From Bacteroidales bacterium (lineage in GTDB: Bacteria > Bacteroidota > Bacteroidia > Bacteroidales > FEN-979), in NCBI GenBank assembly GCA_023229525.1, contig JALNZC010000042.1, forward strand, positions 1 to 36,144: 36,144 nt of DNA, written 5' to 3'. The position numbers and the translations under genes are program-made. The notes beneath the pieces are model-generated. The model was not told the DNA's origin. It was given only the letters and a program-made list of their open reading frames with translations, and did not search any database. Positions 25,367-34,212 of the stretch are shown here, piece by piece (position 1 is the first letter of the stretch; every line of letters begins with the position of its first letter).

Positions 25367-25429
25367 GGATGAAAGATGGAAGATGAAGGACGCAAGAAAC
25401 ATTATATTGGATCGTTGATTCTGGATTAA
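25367..25429. repeat. Second degenerate 7-bp periodic array (GGATNNN)
   Basis: Nine heptamers in strict 7-bp phase, such as GGATGAA, AGATGGA, GGACGCA, GGATCGT and GGATTAA, with two weak units in the middle. It lies between the dgkA-like stop and the S9 peptidase gene. Same unit class as the array at 23897-23973. Confidence 0.65.
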
Positions 25430-25480
25430 TCGTAAATTGTATTGATATTGATTGTAGTTTGACTAATAAAAACCCGCTAT

Positions 25481-27568
25481 ATGAAAAAATTGAGTTTGTT
25501 CCTTGTGATCGGTCTGTTTGCAGGTGTATATTCCTGTAAGCCCAAAGAAGCAAAAGTTGAAGAAGCACCCCTGATTGAAAGGAAATCAATCGAACTGAAG
25601 AGTGATTTGATGACTCCTGAAGTTTTATGGAGCTTCGGACGGTTAAGTGAACCGGAGTTATCACCGGATAAAAAAACCGTATTGTATGGTGCTACATATT
25701 ACGACCTCGCACAGAACAAAGGGAACCGTGAATTATACACCATTGGTGTGGACGGTCAGGGACTTAAGCGCCTGACTGAGACGAAGTTCAGTGAGTATCA
25801 GGCCATGTGGAGTGCCGATGGGAAAAAAATCTTCTTTATGTCGTCAGAGACTGGTACAATGCAACTTTGGGAAATGAATCCAGATGGGAATGGCCGCAAG
25901 CAAATTACAAAAGTCGAAAACGGGATCAATGGATATAAGGTTTCACCCGACATGAAGTTACTGCTGTATACTACCGATGTATTTCCTGAAAAACAGTTTC
26001 AGGATCTTTACAGTGATCTTCCCAAAGCCAGCGGAAGAATATATAATGATTTGATGTATCGCCATTGGGACACCTGGGTCCAGTCATATAGTCACATATT
26101 TGTTGCGGGCCTTACCGAGACGATCAACAAGGGAAAGGATATCCTGTTCAACGAACCTTATGAAAGTCCATTGATGCCATTTGGCGGCATGGAACAAATC
26201 AACTGGAGCCCCGATAGTAAAGTGATTGCTTATACATGCCGTAAAAAGAAAGGGGTCGAATATACCAAATCGACCAATTCCGATATTTATCTCTATCAAC
26301 TGGATAACGGTCAAACAACCAATATCACCGATGGAATGATGGGTTATGATGTCGCCCCGGTTTTTTCTCCCGATGGAAAAAAGATTGCCTGGCAGAGCAT
26401 GGAGCGTGATGGTTATGAGTCGGATAAAAACCGGTTGTTTGTGTTGGATTTGACCACAAAAGAAAAGACCGATTTTACGAAAAATTTTGATCAGAATGTT
26501 GAAGGACTTGTCTGGACAGACGATAACAAATCAATATATTTTATTAGTGACTGGCATGCCACCGACGAGATTTACCGGCTGGATCTGGCTGATGGTAAGA
26601 TTGCAAGAATAACCTTGGGAATTCACAATTACACCGGTGTAATCCCGGCAGGAGACAAATTGATAACCACCCGGGTATCCATGTCGATGCCTGCAGAAAT
26701 TTATTCCGTCAATCCTTCTGATGGCCAGGACACCCAGATTACCTTCACCAACAAGGATATCCTCGGCAAGTTATCATTCGGGAATGTGAAACAGCGATGG
26801 ATAAAAACTACCGATAATAAAGAGATGTTTACCTGGATCATTTATCCGCCCCATTTTGATTCTACGAAAAAATACCCGACATTACTTTATTGTGAGGGTG
26901 GCCCGCAAAGTACCGTGAGTCAGTTCTGGTCGTACCGTTGGAATTTTCAGATGATGGCTGCCAATGGATACATTATTGTAGCGCCAAACCGTCGTGGATT
27001 ACCGGGATTCGGGCAGGAATGGCTGGAACAGATCAGTGGTGATTACGGGGGACAGAACATGAATGATTATCTCAGCGCTATTGATGCGCTTTCAAAAGAA
27101 CCTTATGTAAACAAAGATAAACTCGGATGCGTCGGCGCTAGTTATGGCGGGTTTTCAGTGTACTGGATGGCCGGAAACCACAAAAAACGTTTCAAGGCAT
27201 TTATAGCCCACGATGGGATGTTCAATCTGGAGTCCCAATATCTCGAAACGGAAGAAATGTGGTTCGTAAACTGGGATCTTGGCGGTCCGTTCTGGGATAA
27301 AAACAATAAAACCGCTCAGCGTTCCTTTGCCAATTCACCTCACCGTTTTGTTCAAAACTGGGATACCCCGATTCTTTGCATTCATGGAGAGTTGGATTAC
27401 CGTATTGTGGCAACGCAGGGAATGCAGGCATTCAATGCTGCTATCTTGCGGGGTATACCTGCTGAATTGCTTTATTTCCCGGATGAAAACCATTGGGTGT
27501 TGAAACCGCAAAATGGTGTTTTATGGCAGCGAACTTTCTTCAACTGGCTGGATAAGTGGTTAAAATAA
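25481..27568 (+). CDS. S9 family (prolyl oligopeptidase-type) peptidase lipoprotein
   Basis: 695-residue exported serine peptidase. The signal peptide ends in lipobox GVYSC (Cys19), so it is lipid-anchored. Residues about 45-400 form a WD40-like/TolB-type beta-propeller (SPDKKTVLYG, WSADGKKIFFMS, FSPDGKKIAWQS). The C-terminal alpha/beta-hydrolase holds the triad Ser554 (GASYGGFS), Asp639 (HGELDYRI) and His671 (DENHW). This is the dipeptidyl/acylaminoacyl-peptidase layout. In asaccharolytic Bacteroidota such enzymes trim peptides taken up as food. It is a single gene. No strict TAnnTTTG is present upstream; a 7-bp variant TAGTTTG lies at about 25454. Confidence 0.93.
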   Translation: MKKLSLFLVIGLFAGVYSCKPKEAKVEEAPLIERKSIELKSDLMTPEVLWSFGRLSEPELSPDKKTVLYGATYYDLAQNKGNRELYTIGVDGQGLKRLTETKFSEYQAMWSADGKKIFFMSSETGTMQLWEMNPDGNGRKQITKVENGINGYKVSPDMKLLLYTTDVFPEKQFQDLYSDLPKASGRIYNDLMYRHWDTWVQSYSHIFVAGLTETINKGKDILFNEPYESPLMPFGGMEQINWSPDSKVIAYTCRKKKGVEYTKSTNSDIYLYQLDNGQTTNITDGMMGYDVAPVFSPDGKKIAWQSMERDGYESDKNRLFVLDLTTKEKTDFTKNFDQNVEGLVWTDDNKSIYFISDWHATDEIYRLDLADGKIARITLGIHNYTGVIPAGDKLITTRVSMSMPAEIYSVNPSDGQDTQITFTNKDILGKLSFGNVKQRWIKTTDNKEMFTWIIYPPHFDSTKKYPTLLYCEGGPQSTVSQFWSYRWNFQMMAANGYIIVAPNRRGLPGFGQEWLEQISGDYGGQNMNDYLSAIDALSKEPYVNKDKLGCVGASYGGFSVYWMAGNHKKRFKAFIAHDGMFNLESQYLETEEMWFVNWDLGGPFWDKNNKTAQRSFANSPHRFVQNWDTPILCIHGELDYRIVATQGMQAFNAAILRGIPAELLYFPDENHWVLKPQNGVLWQRTFFNWLDKWLK

Positions 27569-27778
27569 ACCTGGCTTAAGCAGAATCAATGGCTTGAACC
27601 CCATGACAATCCCCGGACCCGGGTTCCGCCAGAGCGTATCGGTGAATTTACCTTGAGTACCTCAAAATCTGGGCGTCATCTCTTTAAGGAAATGGGAGCC
27701 GGGTGATGAGGGGAATTAAATTTGCGATGCCAGAAGTGCCACGGGGAATATGGTGCAATAGAAAAAATCGAGGAGAAA
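27569..27778. other. 210-bp intergenic gap, no recognisable feature
   Basis: Convergent gap between the S9 peptidase and the sugar transferase. It is locally GC-richer than its surroundings, with a 26-codon open stretch on the minus strand (VLKVNSPIRSGG) but no start or family likeness. No terminator hairpin with a U-run was found. Confidence 0.4.
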
Positions 27779-29194
27779 TTATTTTCCGCGTCCCTGGATG
27801 ATGATCAAGATGGTATAAATTAAAATCTTGAAATCCATGGCGAGCGACATATTTTCGATATAGAGGATGTCGAATTTCAACCGTTCGATCATTTGTTCCA
27901 GGTTCTCAGCATAGCCATACTTAACCTGTCCCCATGAAGTTATTCCGGGTTTGACTTTGTGGAGTAACCGGTAATGGGGTGCTTTTTGCGTAATCTGATC
28001 AATATAATATTGACGTTCGGGCCGCGGACCTACCAAACTCATATCACCTTTAAGCACAGTATAAAACTGAGGTATTTCATCAATCCGGAACTGTCTTAGA
28101 AATTTACCAAAAGGGGTGATTCGGGGGTCATCTTTTGAACTGAGTTGTGGGCCGTTATCCTCTGCATTCCGGTACATGGTCCGGAATTTATGCATCACAA
28201 ATTGTTTTCCTTTAAGCCCTACCCTTTCCTGTGAATAAAAAACAGGTCCAGGAGAGGTAAGTTTTATGATGATCGCAGTAATAAACATTGCAGGTGATAA
28301 GATTATCAGGCAAAAAATTGAGATGGCAATATCCAGGATTCTTTTCATCGACAGCTGCCAGTCAGGCATCAGGTCGGGGTAAATCTGTATAAGTGGGGCA
28401 TGAAAAATCGAGGTCGTTTTTACCGTGCCCATAAGAATGTCCTGCATGGCAGGAATGATTTTTATAACCACATCAGTATCTTCCAGCTGGGTTATGATTT
28501 TCTCAATCGTATGGTTTTCGGAATGTTCAATAGCAATAATAACCTCTTCGATCTGCAATTCCTTGACCAGCCGGTTAAGATTTTTCAATTCACCAAGATG
28601 TGGAATATAATCAGCCAGCTTATAGTTTTTATATCCTTCAACATTGATGAAGCCTATAAATTTGTTTCCTGAAGATTTTTCCTGGTTTTCAATTTCACGG
28701 TAGATGTCAACGGCATTTCCATTGCTGCCAATTATTACAGTTTTAAATCCAATGATCTTATAATGGATTTTATAGGCTGTCCGTGAAGTGAGTGATAGAC
28801 GGAAAGAAGCGGTAATAAAAAGATGAAGGATAAACAGGACGAAAAAGAATTCGACATAAGTCCGCTGGTTGATAATTACATCATCCAGAATCAGGGTGAA
28901 AAATAAGATCGTAACTCCGATAAAAGTGATTAACAGGGTTTGAGCAAACTCACGCAGCCTGGCTTTCCTGTATATTTTGCGGTAAGTCCCGATAAGGGTA
29001 TAGAGCAGTAACCAGAAAACAGGGATAGCCAAGACTCCGTAATAGAGTTTTTTGTCAAAGAAAATATCCTGAGGGTGCAGAAACACTAAAGCATCCACCG
29101 CATGTTTCCGGTACATGAAAAACAGTGTCCAGGCAATAAGTGCTGCAAGATAATCAGCAACAATATATTTAATAACCTGTAAACGTTTATTCAT
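27779..29194 (-). CDS. Polyprenyl-phosphate sugar-1-phosphate transferase (WbaP/WcaJ type)
   Basis: Starts surface-polysaccharide synthesis by moving a sugar-1-phosphate from a nucleotide sugar to undecaprenyl phosphate. 471 residues. Four or five N-terminal helices (about 10-130) are followed by a Rossmann-like CoA-binding-type domain (about 150-250; VIIGSNGNAVDIYREI). The catalytic bacterial sugar transferase domain runs from 283 to 471, with a re-entrant helix, KFRTM (336-340), the Asp-Glu pair D372-E373 (RIDEIPQ), LVGPRPE and KPGITSWGQV. The sugar (glucose, galactose or other) cannot be read. No glycosyltransferase cluster lies nearby, though gmd/fcl are about 9 kb away. Confidence 0.94.
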   Translation of the reverse strand: MNKRLQVIKYIVADYLAALIAWTLFFMYRKHAVDALVFLHPQDIFFDKKLYYGVLAIPVFWLLLYTLIGTYRKIYRKARLREFAQTLLITFIGVTILFFTLILDDVIINQRTYVEFFFVLFILHLFITASFRLSLTSRTAYKIHYKIIGFKTVIIGSNGNAVDIYREIENQEKSSGNKFIGFINVEGYKNYKLADYIPHLGELKNLNRLVKELQIEEVIIAIEHSENHTIEKIITQLEDTDVVIKIIPAMQDILMGTVKTTSIFHAPLIQIYPDLMPDWQLSMKRILDIAISIFCLIILSPAMFITAIIIKLTSPGPVFYSQERVGLKGKQFVMHKFRTMYRNAEDNGPQLSSKDDPRITPFGKFLRQFRIDEIPQFYTVLKGDMSLVGPRPERQYYIDQITQKAPHYRLLHKVKPGITSWGQVKYGYAENLEQMIERLKFDILYIENMSLAMDFKILIYTILIIIQGRGK

Positions 29195-29227
29195 AATTTG
29201 TATTTTCGGTATGGATCTTTAGGCCTG

Positions 29228-29235
29228 CAAAGGTA
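29228..29235 (-). promoter_or_regulatory. -7 box TACCTTTG for the sugar transferase gene
   Basis: Exact TAnnTTTG on the minus strand, 33 nt upstream of ATG 29194, in the short gap after the lipoprotein gene. It suggests the transferase has its own promoter. Confidence 0.5.
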
Positions 29236-29241
29236 AAAAGA

Positions 29242-30126
29242 TCAATTCGTTTTTCGTGTGACTATTTTAAAATTGTCAAACAGGATTAAGGACTCTTTCA
29301 CATCTGCATCTTTAAAAGTTCCCATATAAACCCTGAAAGATGTCATTCCCTGATAGGCATTCAGAGTTGTTGTCAAGTCAATATATATTTTTTTCCAGTT
29401 CCCGTTGGTCCGGTTCAGGGTAAGTATAGGCGTTTGTGTAACACTGATCCCTGAGTATGAAAATACGCCAACAGTCAAAGTGTTCGTGGTGTTGAAATTC
29501 ATTTCCAGAAATACTGATGAATGGGGAATCGTGTATTCACTGTGCGTTTGGCACTCAAAAAAATCATGAATTGAGTCCATTACCACCATTCCTGAATGAT
29601 TACCTTCGAATGTGAACGGAGATCCGGCTGGGGTTTTATCAATATAAGCAGTACTGCGACGTGTTGTATCCAATGATATCCCCGCATTTTCAAAATCCTC
29701 CATCCATGGGAAAAATGCCGGAACCTGGTAGGTACTCTTTAGAATTCCTAACTTCGATGTACTATCTTCCTTCAACGTAACATTTCTTTGAATTGGAACA
29801 TAATATTCATAAGCAATACGGGTTGCTGCAATGCCATTTTTCTTGACCCCGGGCCATAATTTCAGAGAATGGGTACCTGACTTCAAAACAGGGAACCTGG
29901 CAGGGAGTTCATACGCGCCAAGGAACTCATCGTCAACATAAACCCAAACATCCGTAATATTCTGCGAATTGGTGCCTTGCTTGTTATAGTCAGTTGTAAT
30001 ATAAATTGAATCAATACTAAGATAGGCAGGTATTGATTGATCACCCTTAAATTTCTCGCAGGAGATCATAAAGACTAGTAAAACCACAAGGAAAAACAAG
30101 TAGTATAAGAGTTTCCGTTCGGCCAT
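29242..30126 (-). CDS. Lipoprotein with PEGA-like domain, function unknown
   Basis: 294-residue predicted lipoprotein. The hydrophobic signal (LLYYLFFLVVLLVFMISC) ends in a lipobox with Cys23. Residues about 55-105 resemble a PEGA-type surface domain (VWVYVDDEFLGAYELP, then LKSGTHSLKLWPG). The C-terminal half (about 135-290) looks like a jelly-roll beta-sandwich (FFECQTHSEYTIPHSSVFLEM, FRVYMGTFKDADV). No catalytic motif was seen. It lies between the oxidoreductase (upstream) and the sugar transferase (downstream) on the same strand. A surface structural or binding role is a guess. Confidence 0.7.
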   Translation of the reverse strand: MAERKLLYYLFFLVVLLVFMISCEKFKGDQSIPAYLSIDSIYITTDYNKQGTNSQNITDVWVYVDDEFLGAYELPARFPVLKSGTHSLKLWPGVKKNGIAATRIAYEYYVPIQRNVTLKEDSTSKLGILKSTYQVPAFFPWMEDFENAGISLDTTRRSTAYIDKTPAGSPFTFEGNHSGMVVMDSIHDFFECQTHSEYTIPHSSVFLEMNFNTTNTLTVGVFSYSGISVTQTPILTLNRTNGNWKKIYIDLTTTLNAYQGMTSFRVYMGTFKDADVKESLILFDNFKIVTRKTN

Positions 30127-30230
30127 AAAAGGAGTATGCGTTGATAAAATTAAGACCTTATTGAGTAACGAAGCGTTTTTTACGATATTGTTTTTTTAGA
30201 ATGAAAATTGCGCCCATGAAATGCAAAAAA

Positions 30231-31217
30231 TCAAAGAATATTTCTGGCATTTTGATTGATCTTCTCAATGATCTTATGCGCTACTTCAAGCGCCAGGTAT
30301 CCATCATTGATGGTCACGGAAGGAACCGTATTATTGATGATTGCGGAATAAAAACTTTCCAGTTCAGCTTTGATTGCATTGGACGGTTTTATCTCGGGCT
30401 TGTCAAAGTGAATTTGCCTTGTCCCTTTACCTTGTCCCAATTCCACCACAAAACCTTGCACCGCAGTGTTCTGATCGGCCACACTGATTCTAACTACCTC
30501 AAGTTCTTTTTTCAGGAAATCAACCGATATGTATGCATCCCGTTGAAAGAACCTTGATTTTCGCATATTTTTCAACGAAATCCTGCTGGCAGTCAGGTTG
30601 GCAACGCAACCATTGTCGAATTCTATTCGTGCATTGGCTATATCGGGTGTATCGCTAAGCACGGCGACTCCGCTTGCGCTGATCTTTCTAATATTGCTTT
30701 TTACAACACTCAATATGATATCGATATCATGAATCATTAAATCCAGGATAACCGGCACATCAGTGCCTCTCGGATTAAACTGGGCAAGTCGATGACTTTC
30801 AATGAACATGGGACGGTCAAAAGCAGGTTCGGCTGCAAGAAAAGCAGGGTTGAAGCGTTCCACATGGCCCACCTGTACTTTTACATTGGCTTCGCCGGCA
30901 ATATTAATCAGATCACGTGCTTCCTCCAGACTGGTGACGATAGGTTTCTCAATAAAAACGTGTCTGCATTTCTTTAGTGATTTGGAAGCACACTCGAAAT
31001 GGGAAATTGTCGGCGTAACGATATCAACAACATCAACAGCATCGATAAGTTTATCAACAGTACCCCAGTTTTTTACACCAAATTCTTCTTCCACATGTCT
31101 GACAATGGAAGCATCAGGATCATAAAATCCGACAAGATCATACCCAGGAATTTCTTTGATGCATTTCAGATGTATTTTTCCAAGATGACCCGCTCCTAAT
31201 ACTCCGATCTTTAGCAT
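30231..31217 (-). CDS. Gfo/Idh/MocA family NAD(P)-dependent oxidoreductase
   Basis: 328 residues. The N-terminal Rossmann domain has GAGHLG (8-13) and FYDPD at the end of strand 2. The family signature HVFIEKP (86-92) contains the catalytic-type Lys. The C-terminal alpha/beta domain carries DLMIHDIDIIL (159-169) with the active-site Asp/His. These enzymes act on sugars, sugar acids or inositols, often in nucleotide-sugar pathways. The substrate is not evident. It is the first of three minus-strand genes with the lipoprotein and sugar transferase, which hints at glycan metabolism. Confidence 0.93.
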   Translation of the reverse strand: MLKIGVLGAGHLGKIHLKCIKEIPGYDLVGFYDPDASIVRHVEEEFGVKNWGTVDKLIDAVDVVDIVTPTISHFECASKSLKKCRHVFIEKPIVTSLEEARDLINIAGEANVKVQVGHVERFNPAFLAAEPAFDRPMFIESHRLAQFNPRGTDVPVILDLMIHDIDIILSVVKSNIRKISASGVAVLSDTPDIANARIEFDNGCVANLTASRISLKNMRKSRFFQRDAYISVDFLKKELEVVRISVADQNTAVQGFVVELGQGKGTRQIHFDKPEIKPSNAIKAELESFYSAIINNTVPSVTINDGYLALEVAHKIIEKINQNARNIL

Positions 31218-31231
31218 AGTCTGTTTTTTTG

Positions 31232-31239
31232 CAAAGTTA
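31232..31239 (-). promoter_or_regulatory. -7 box TAACTTTG for the Gfo/Idh/MocA gene
   Basis: Exact TAnnTTTG on the minus strand, 14 nt upstream of ATG 31217. Confidence 0.55.
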
Positions 31240-31297
31240 GGTTTTTAGTCGGATTGAATTTAGTATTTTCGTGAAAATTTTAACAGCAGATGATCTC

Positions 31298-31966
31298 ATG
31301 ATTGACCCACATCCGATTGATTCGTACCGCCATCAGGGCCTTAGAAATTTGCTCATTCGTAGCATAAGACAAAAAGGCATTACAGATGAAAGTGTTCTGA
31401 TGGCCATGGAAAAAGTCCCGCGTCATTTTTTCTTTGATTCGTCTTTCCTTGAATCTGCTTATGAAGATAAACCCTTCCCTATCGGAGCCGGGCAGACCAT
31501 TTCACAGCCTTACACTGTTGCATTTCAAACTGAATTGCTGCGGATCAGCAAAGGTGAAAAAGTTTTGGAAATCGGCACAGGTTCAGGTTATCAGGCCTGT
31601 ATACTGACTGAGATGGGTGCCCGGGTTTTTACTATTGAACGGCAAAAAACACTCTTCGACAGGACCAGTAAATTTTTAGTGCAATTGGGGTATACCACAA
31701 TAAAAACTTTTTACGGAGATGGTTATAAGGGGTTAGAAGCCTTTGCCCCTTACGATAAGATTATCGTTACTGCAGCAGCGCCATATATTCCTGACTTACT
31801 ACTTGATCAATTGCGGGTTGATGGGATACTGGTAATCCCCGTCGGGGAATTTGACATCCAGATTATGACGACCGTTCGGAAGATTTCACCTGAATCATTC
31901 GAAAAAAAGGAACACGGGGCATTTCGCTTTGTCCCAATGCTTGGTGACCGGGCAAAAGAAAAATAA
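31298..31966 (+). CDS. pcm: Protein-L-isoaspartate O-methyltransferase
   Basis: Repairs isoaspartyl residues in aged proteins by SAM-dependent carboxyl methylation. The SAM-binding motif I is VLEIGTGSGYQA. The family-specific substrate loop is PIGAGQTISQPYTVAFQ, and the post-I and motif II regions are GARVFTIER and YDKIIVTAAAPYIP. With ATG 31298 it has 222 residues. The frame is open to a GTG at 31271, but that codon overlaps a near-consensus -7 box (TATTTTCG, 31264-31271), so ATG is preferred; the true start is not certain. Divergent from the oxidoreductase gene. Confidence 0.93.
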   Translation: MIDPHPIDSYRHQGLRNLLIRSIRQKGITDESVLMAMEKVPRHFFFDSSFLESAYEDKPFPIGAGQTISQPYTVAFQTELLRISKGEKVLEIGTGSGYQACILTEMGARVFTIERQKTLFDRTSKFLVQLGYTTIKTFYGDGYKGLEAFAPYDKIIVTAAAPYIPDLLLDQLRVDGILVIPVGEFDIQIMTTVRKISPESFEKKEHGAFRFVPMLGDRAKEK

Positions 31967-31968
31967 TA

Positions 31969-34023
31969 TCATCTGCTTACCCATCGCCGACGTGCTCTCC
32001 TGAAAAATGCCCAGGCAAAACCACCCGTCATCAGGATACATCCGGCCCATAACACATTGATATATGGGTTCATGATTGTTTTAATGACAATATAATCTGG
32101 GGCATTACCTACAGATGAAATATAGGTATAATAGTCGCGATTGATAAAATGTTTGGTATCGGGATTATAAACGGCTCCCATCCTGGGATGAACATTTACC
32201 GATGGGTGCAGAGAGAAGTCAAGGCTATATTTCTCCGATTTCTTTTTGAGAAAATCAACCCTGTAATCCGTCGTATTCCCTGTCTTTCTGCTGCTTGTAT
32301 ATACAACGTAAAACCCATTTAAATATAAGGTATCACCATGCATCAGCATCAGGTTCTCTTCATTGGCCTTTAAATCTCCAAGGTCGAACCGCGAAGTATT
32401 AGATGAGATTATTTTGGAATTTGAAAACGTCAGTAACGTGCCTAAAAGAAAAATAGTAAATCCAATATGCGTAAAGATAGCCGATAAGTTCCTTGGTCGT
32501 ACTGCTCTAAATATCAGGTTATTAATTGAAGAGAGCAAGGCAAAGAAAATGAAAAACAGGAAAACAAGGAAGTTCCATTGGATCACTATACCACTGATCA
32601 TAAATGGTATACAGATTACAAGTGAGCCGATCAACGGAATGAGCAATTTCCGTAAAAATTTCATGGGATCATTTGAATCATAATTCAAAAACTGGCTGAA
32701 TGCAATGAAACCGGCAATAAGAAGTGCGTAAATCAATTGCCAACGATTATAAAAACCAATCCGGTCGACCGGAGGAGCAATATTGGTATGAAAAAGGGTG
32801 TTGTAAACCGGAATAGAGGTAGTAAAAATAATCTGAAAAGAGGCCAGAACCATAATGATACCGCCGATAAACATCCAGAATTCCCGTGAAAGAAGGGTAT
32901 CTTTTTTCGGAACATGAAATTTCCTGATACTCATACCAATCATCACAACCATCAGTATTAGAAAAGACAATAAAAACACCAATAATTGAACTGTCATACC
33001 ATTATCGCCAAAGGAATGGGCGGAGGTATCTGCCAGAACACCGCTCCGGGTCAGGAAACTGGCATAAAGCACAAGCACATAGGATAATGTAACCAGTAAA
33101 TAAGCGGCAAACAAAGCAAAGTTCTGACGACGGGAAATGATCATGAAATGCAAAGCAGCAAGCAATGTAATCCAAGGAACCAGCGAGGAGTTTTCCACCG
33201 GATCCCAGGACCAAAAGCCACCAAAAGTAAGTGATACATAAGCCCATGCGCCTCCTAGTAAAATTCCTGAACTCAGCATCAATAATGCAAGCAGTGTCCA
33301 TGGGAAAGCACGGGAAATCCAGGTATGGTAATCCTTTTTCAAAAATGAAGCTATTGCATAAGCAAATGGAACCAAAGTGAGTGCGTAACCAAAAAACAGG
33401 ACGGGAGGGTGAATGGTCATCCAGATATTTTCAAGCAATGGGTTGAGGCCGTTTCCGTCATTCAATTTGCTCAGATAATCGGGAAGTGCGAAAATGGTCC
33501 CCTGAACCGTATCCATCGTATCCCGCAATAGGGTGAAAGGACTGGCCCCGATTTTCAAGCCCAAAAATTTGACACCAAGTAACATGGAGGTTACGAAAAT
33601 CTGAGAAAAAGAAAAAACAATCATTAACGGAGACTCCCAGTTTCGCGAAATCTTGAGCAAGACCAATCCGATCAATGCCTGCCCTAATGCCCATAACAGG
33701 AAACTTCCTTCCTGACCAGCCCAGAAACAGGATATAATATATTTGACCGGCAAACTTGTGGAAGAATATTCCCAGACGTAGGCGTATTCAAAATAGTGTT
33801 TAAATATCAGATAATAAAGTATAACCGAAACCATAATCAGCGAAAATGCGTGGATTATGTATAGAATCCGTGCTGATTGAAGCCAGACAGGCTGATTTTT
33901 CCTTCGGTAAAAGGATAACCAATAAAATAGCGTCGCCAGGATTGCCGCACAAAAACCCAACCATACAAAAAACCTCCCCAGTTCGCCAGGGAAAAGGTGT
34001 TCTCCGATATACTGAATCTGCAT
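31969..34023 (-). CDS. ccmF: CcmF-type cytochrome c heme lyase
   Basis: 684-residue polytopic membrane protein that attaches heme to apocytochrome c at the outer face of the inner membrane. It carries the CcmF signatures: FWAGQEGSFLLW (100-111), NPLLENIWMTIHPPVLFFGY (194-213, with a conserved His) and the WWD heme-handling domain at 258-284 (GGAWAYVSLTFGGFWSWDP onward). About 13 to 15 hydrophobic helices precede a C-terminal periplasmic domain (about 540-655) with a last helix. No other ccm genes are in this window. Its presence implies c-type cytochromes, which fits the MbnP-like protein. ATG 34023 lies 20 nt after a -7 box. Confidence 0.92.
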   Translation of the reverse strand: MQIQYIGEHLFPGELGRFFVWLGFCAAILATLFYWLSFYRRKNQPVWLQSARILYIIHAFSLIMVSVILYYLIFKHYFEYAYVWEYSSTSLPVKYIISCFWAGQEGSFLLWALGQALIGLVLLKISRNWESPLMIVFSFSQIFVTSMLLGVKFLGLKIGASPFTLLRDTMDTVQGTIFALPDYLSKLNDGNGLNPLLENIWMTIHPPVLFFGYALTLVPFAYAIASFLKKDYHTWISRAFPWTLLALLMLSSGILLGGAWAYVSLTFGGFWSWDPVENSSLVPWITLLAALHFMIISRRQNFALFAAYLLVTLSYVLVLYASFLTRSGVLADTSAHSFGDNGMTVQLLVFLLSFLILMVVMIGMSIRKFHVPKKDTLLSREFWMFIGGIIMVLASFQIIFTTSIPVYNTLFHTNIAPPVDRIGFYNRWQLIYALLIAGFIAFSQFLNYDSNDPMKFLRKLLIPLIGSLVICIPFMISGIVIQWNFLVFLFFIFFALLSSINNLIFRAVRPRNLSAIFTHIGFTIFLLGTLLTFSNSKIISSNTSRFDLGDLKANEENLMLMHGDTLYLNGFYVVYTSSRKTGNTTDYRVDFLKKKSEKYSLDFSLHPSVNVHPRMGAVYNPDTKHFINRDYYTYISSVGNAPDYIVIKTIMNPYINVLWAGCILMTGGFAWAFFRRARRRWVSR

Positions 34024-34043
34024 TTTTTTATCTTTAGGAGCGA

Positions 34044-34051
34044 CAAAATTA
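34044..34051 (-). promoter_or_regulatory. -7 box TAATTTTG for ccmF
   Basis: Exact TAnnTTTG on the minus strand, 20 nt upstream of ATG 34023, directly adjoining the dyad at 34052-34070. Confidence 0.55.
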
Positions 34052-34070
34052 AACTTTTCTGTGAAAAGTT
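34052..34070. promoter_or_regulatory. Operator-like dyad AACTTTTC-TGT-GAAAAGTT at the ccmF promoter
   Basis: Perfect 8+8 bp inverted repeat with a 3-bp centre. It occupies the spacer immediately upstream of the ccmF -7 box, where a bound repressor would block polymerase. As RNA it would lie upstream of the transcript, so a DNA-binding site is more likely than a terminator. Confidence 0.45.
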
Positions 34071-34118
34071 AGAAACCAGGTGGCACGCGTCAACACAATA
34101 TAACCGGAAACTCCTTTA

Positions 34119-34155
34119 TTTGTTGATAACTTGAAGTAATTTTGTTATTAACAAA
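34119..34155. promoter_or_regulatory. Dyad TTTGTTGATAAC-N13-GTTATTAACAAA around the mtaP -7 box
   Basis: A 12+12 bp inverted repeat with one mismatch encloses a TAATTTTG box (34137-34144) on the plus strand, about 60 nt before the MTA phosphorylase ATG. It may be an operator or, if transcription starts upstream, a leader hairpin. Confidence 0.4.
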
Positions 34156-34212
34156 TCAAAGCATTCATTAAACCGGTTTTAAATTCAGTTATATTCGCTT
34201 AAATTTCGTACT

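Noticed and set aside
16845..29194. gmd, fcl and the sugar transferase as one polysaccharide gene cluster
   Set aside because: They are 9 kb apart, on opposite strands, with unrelated genes between and no glycosyltransferases, flippase or polymerase.
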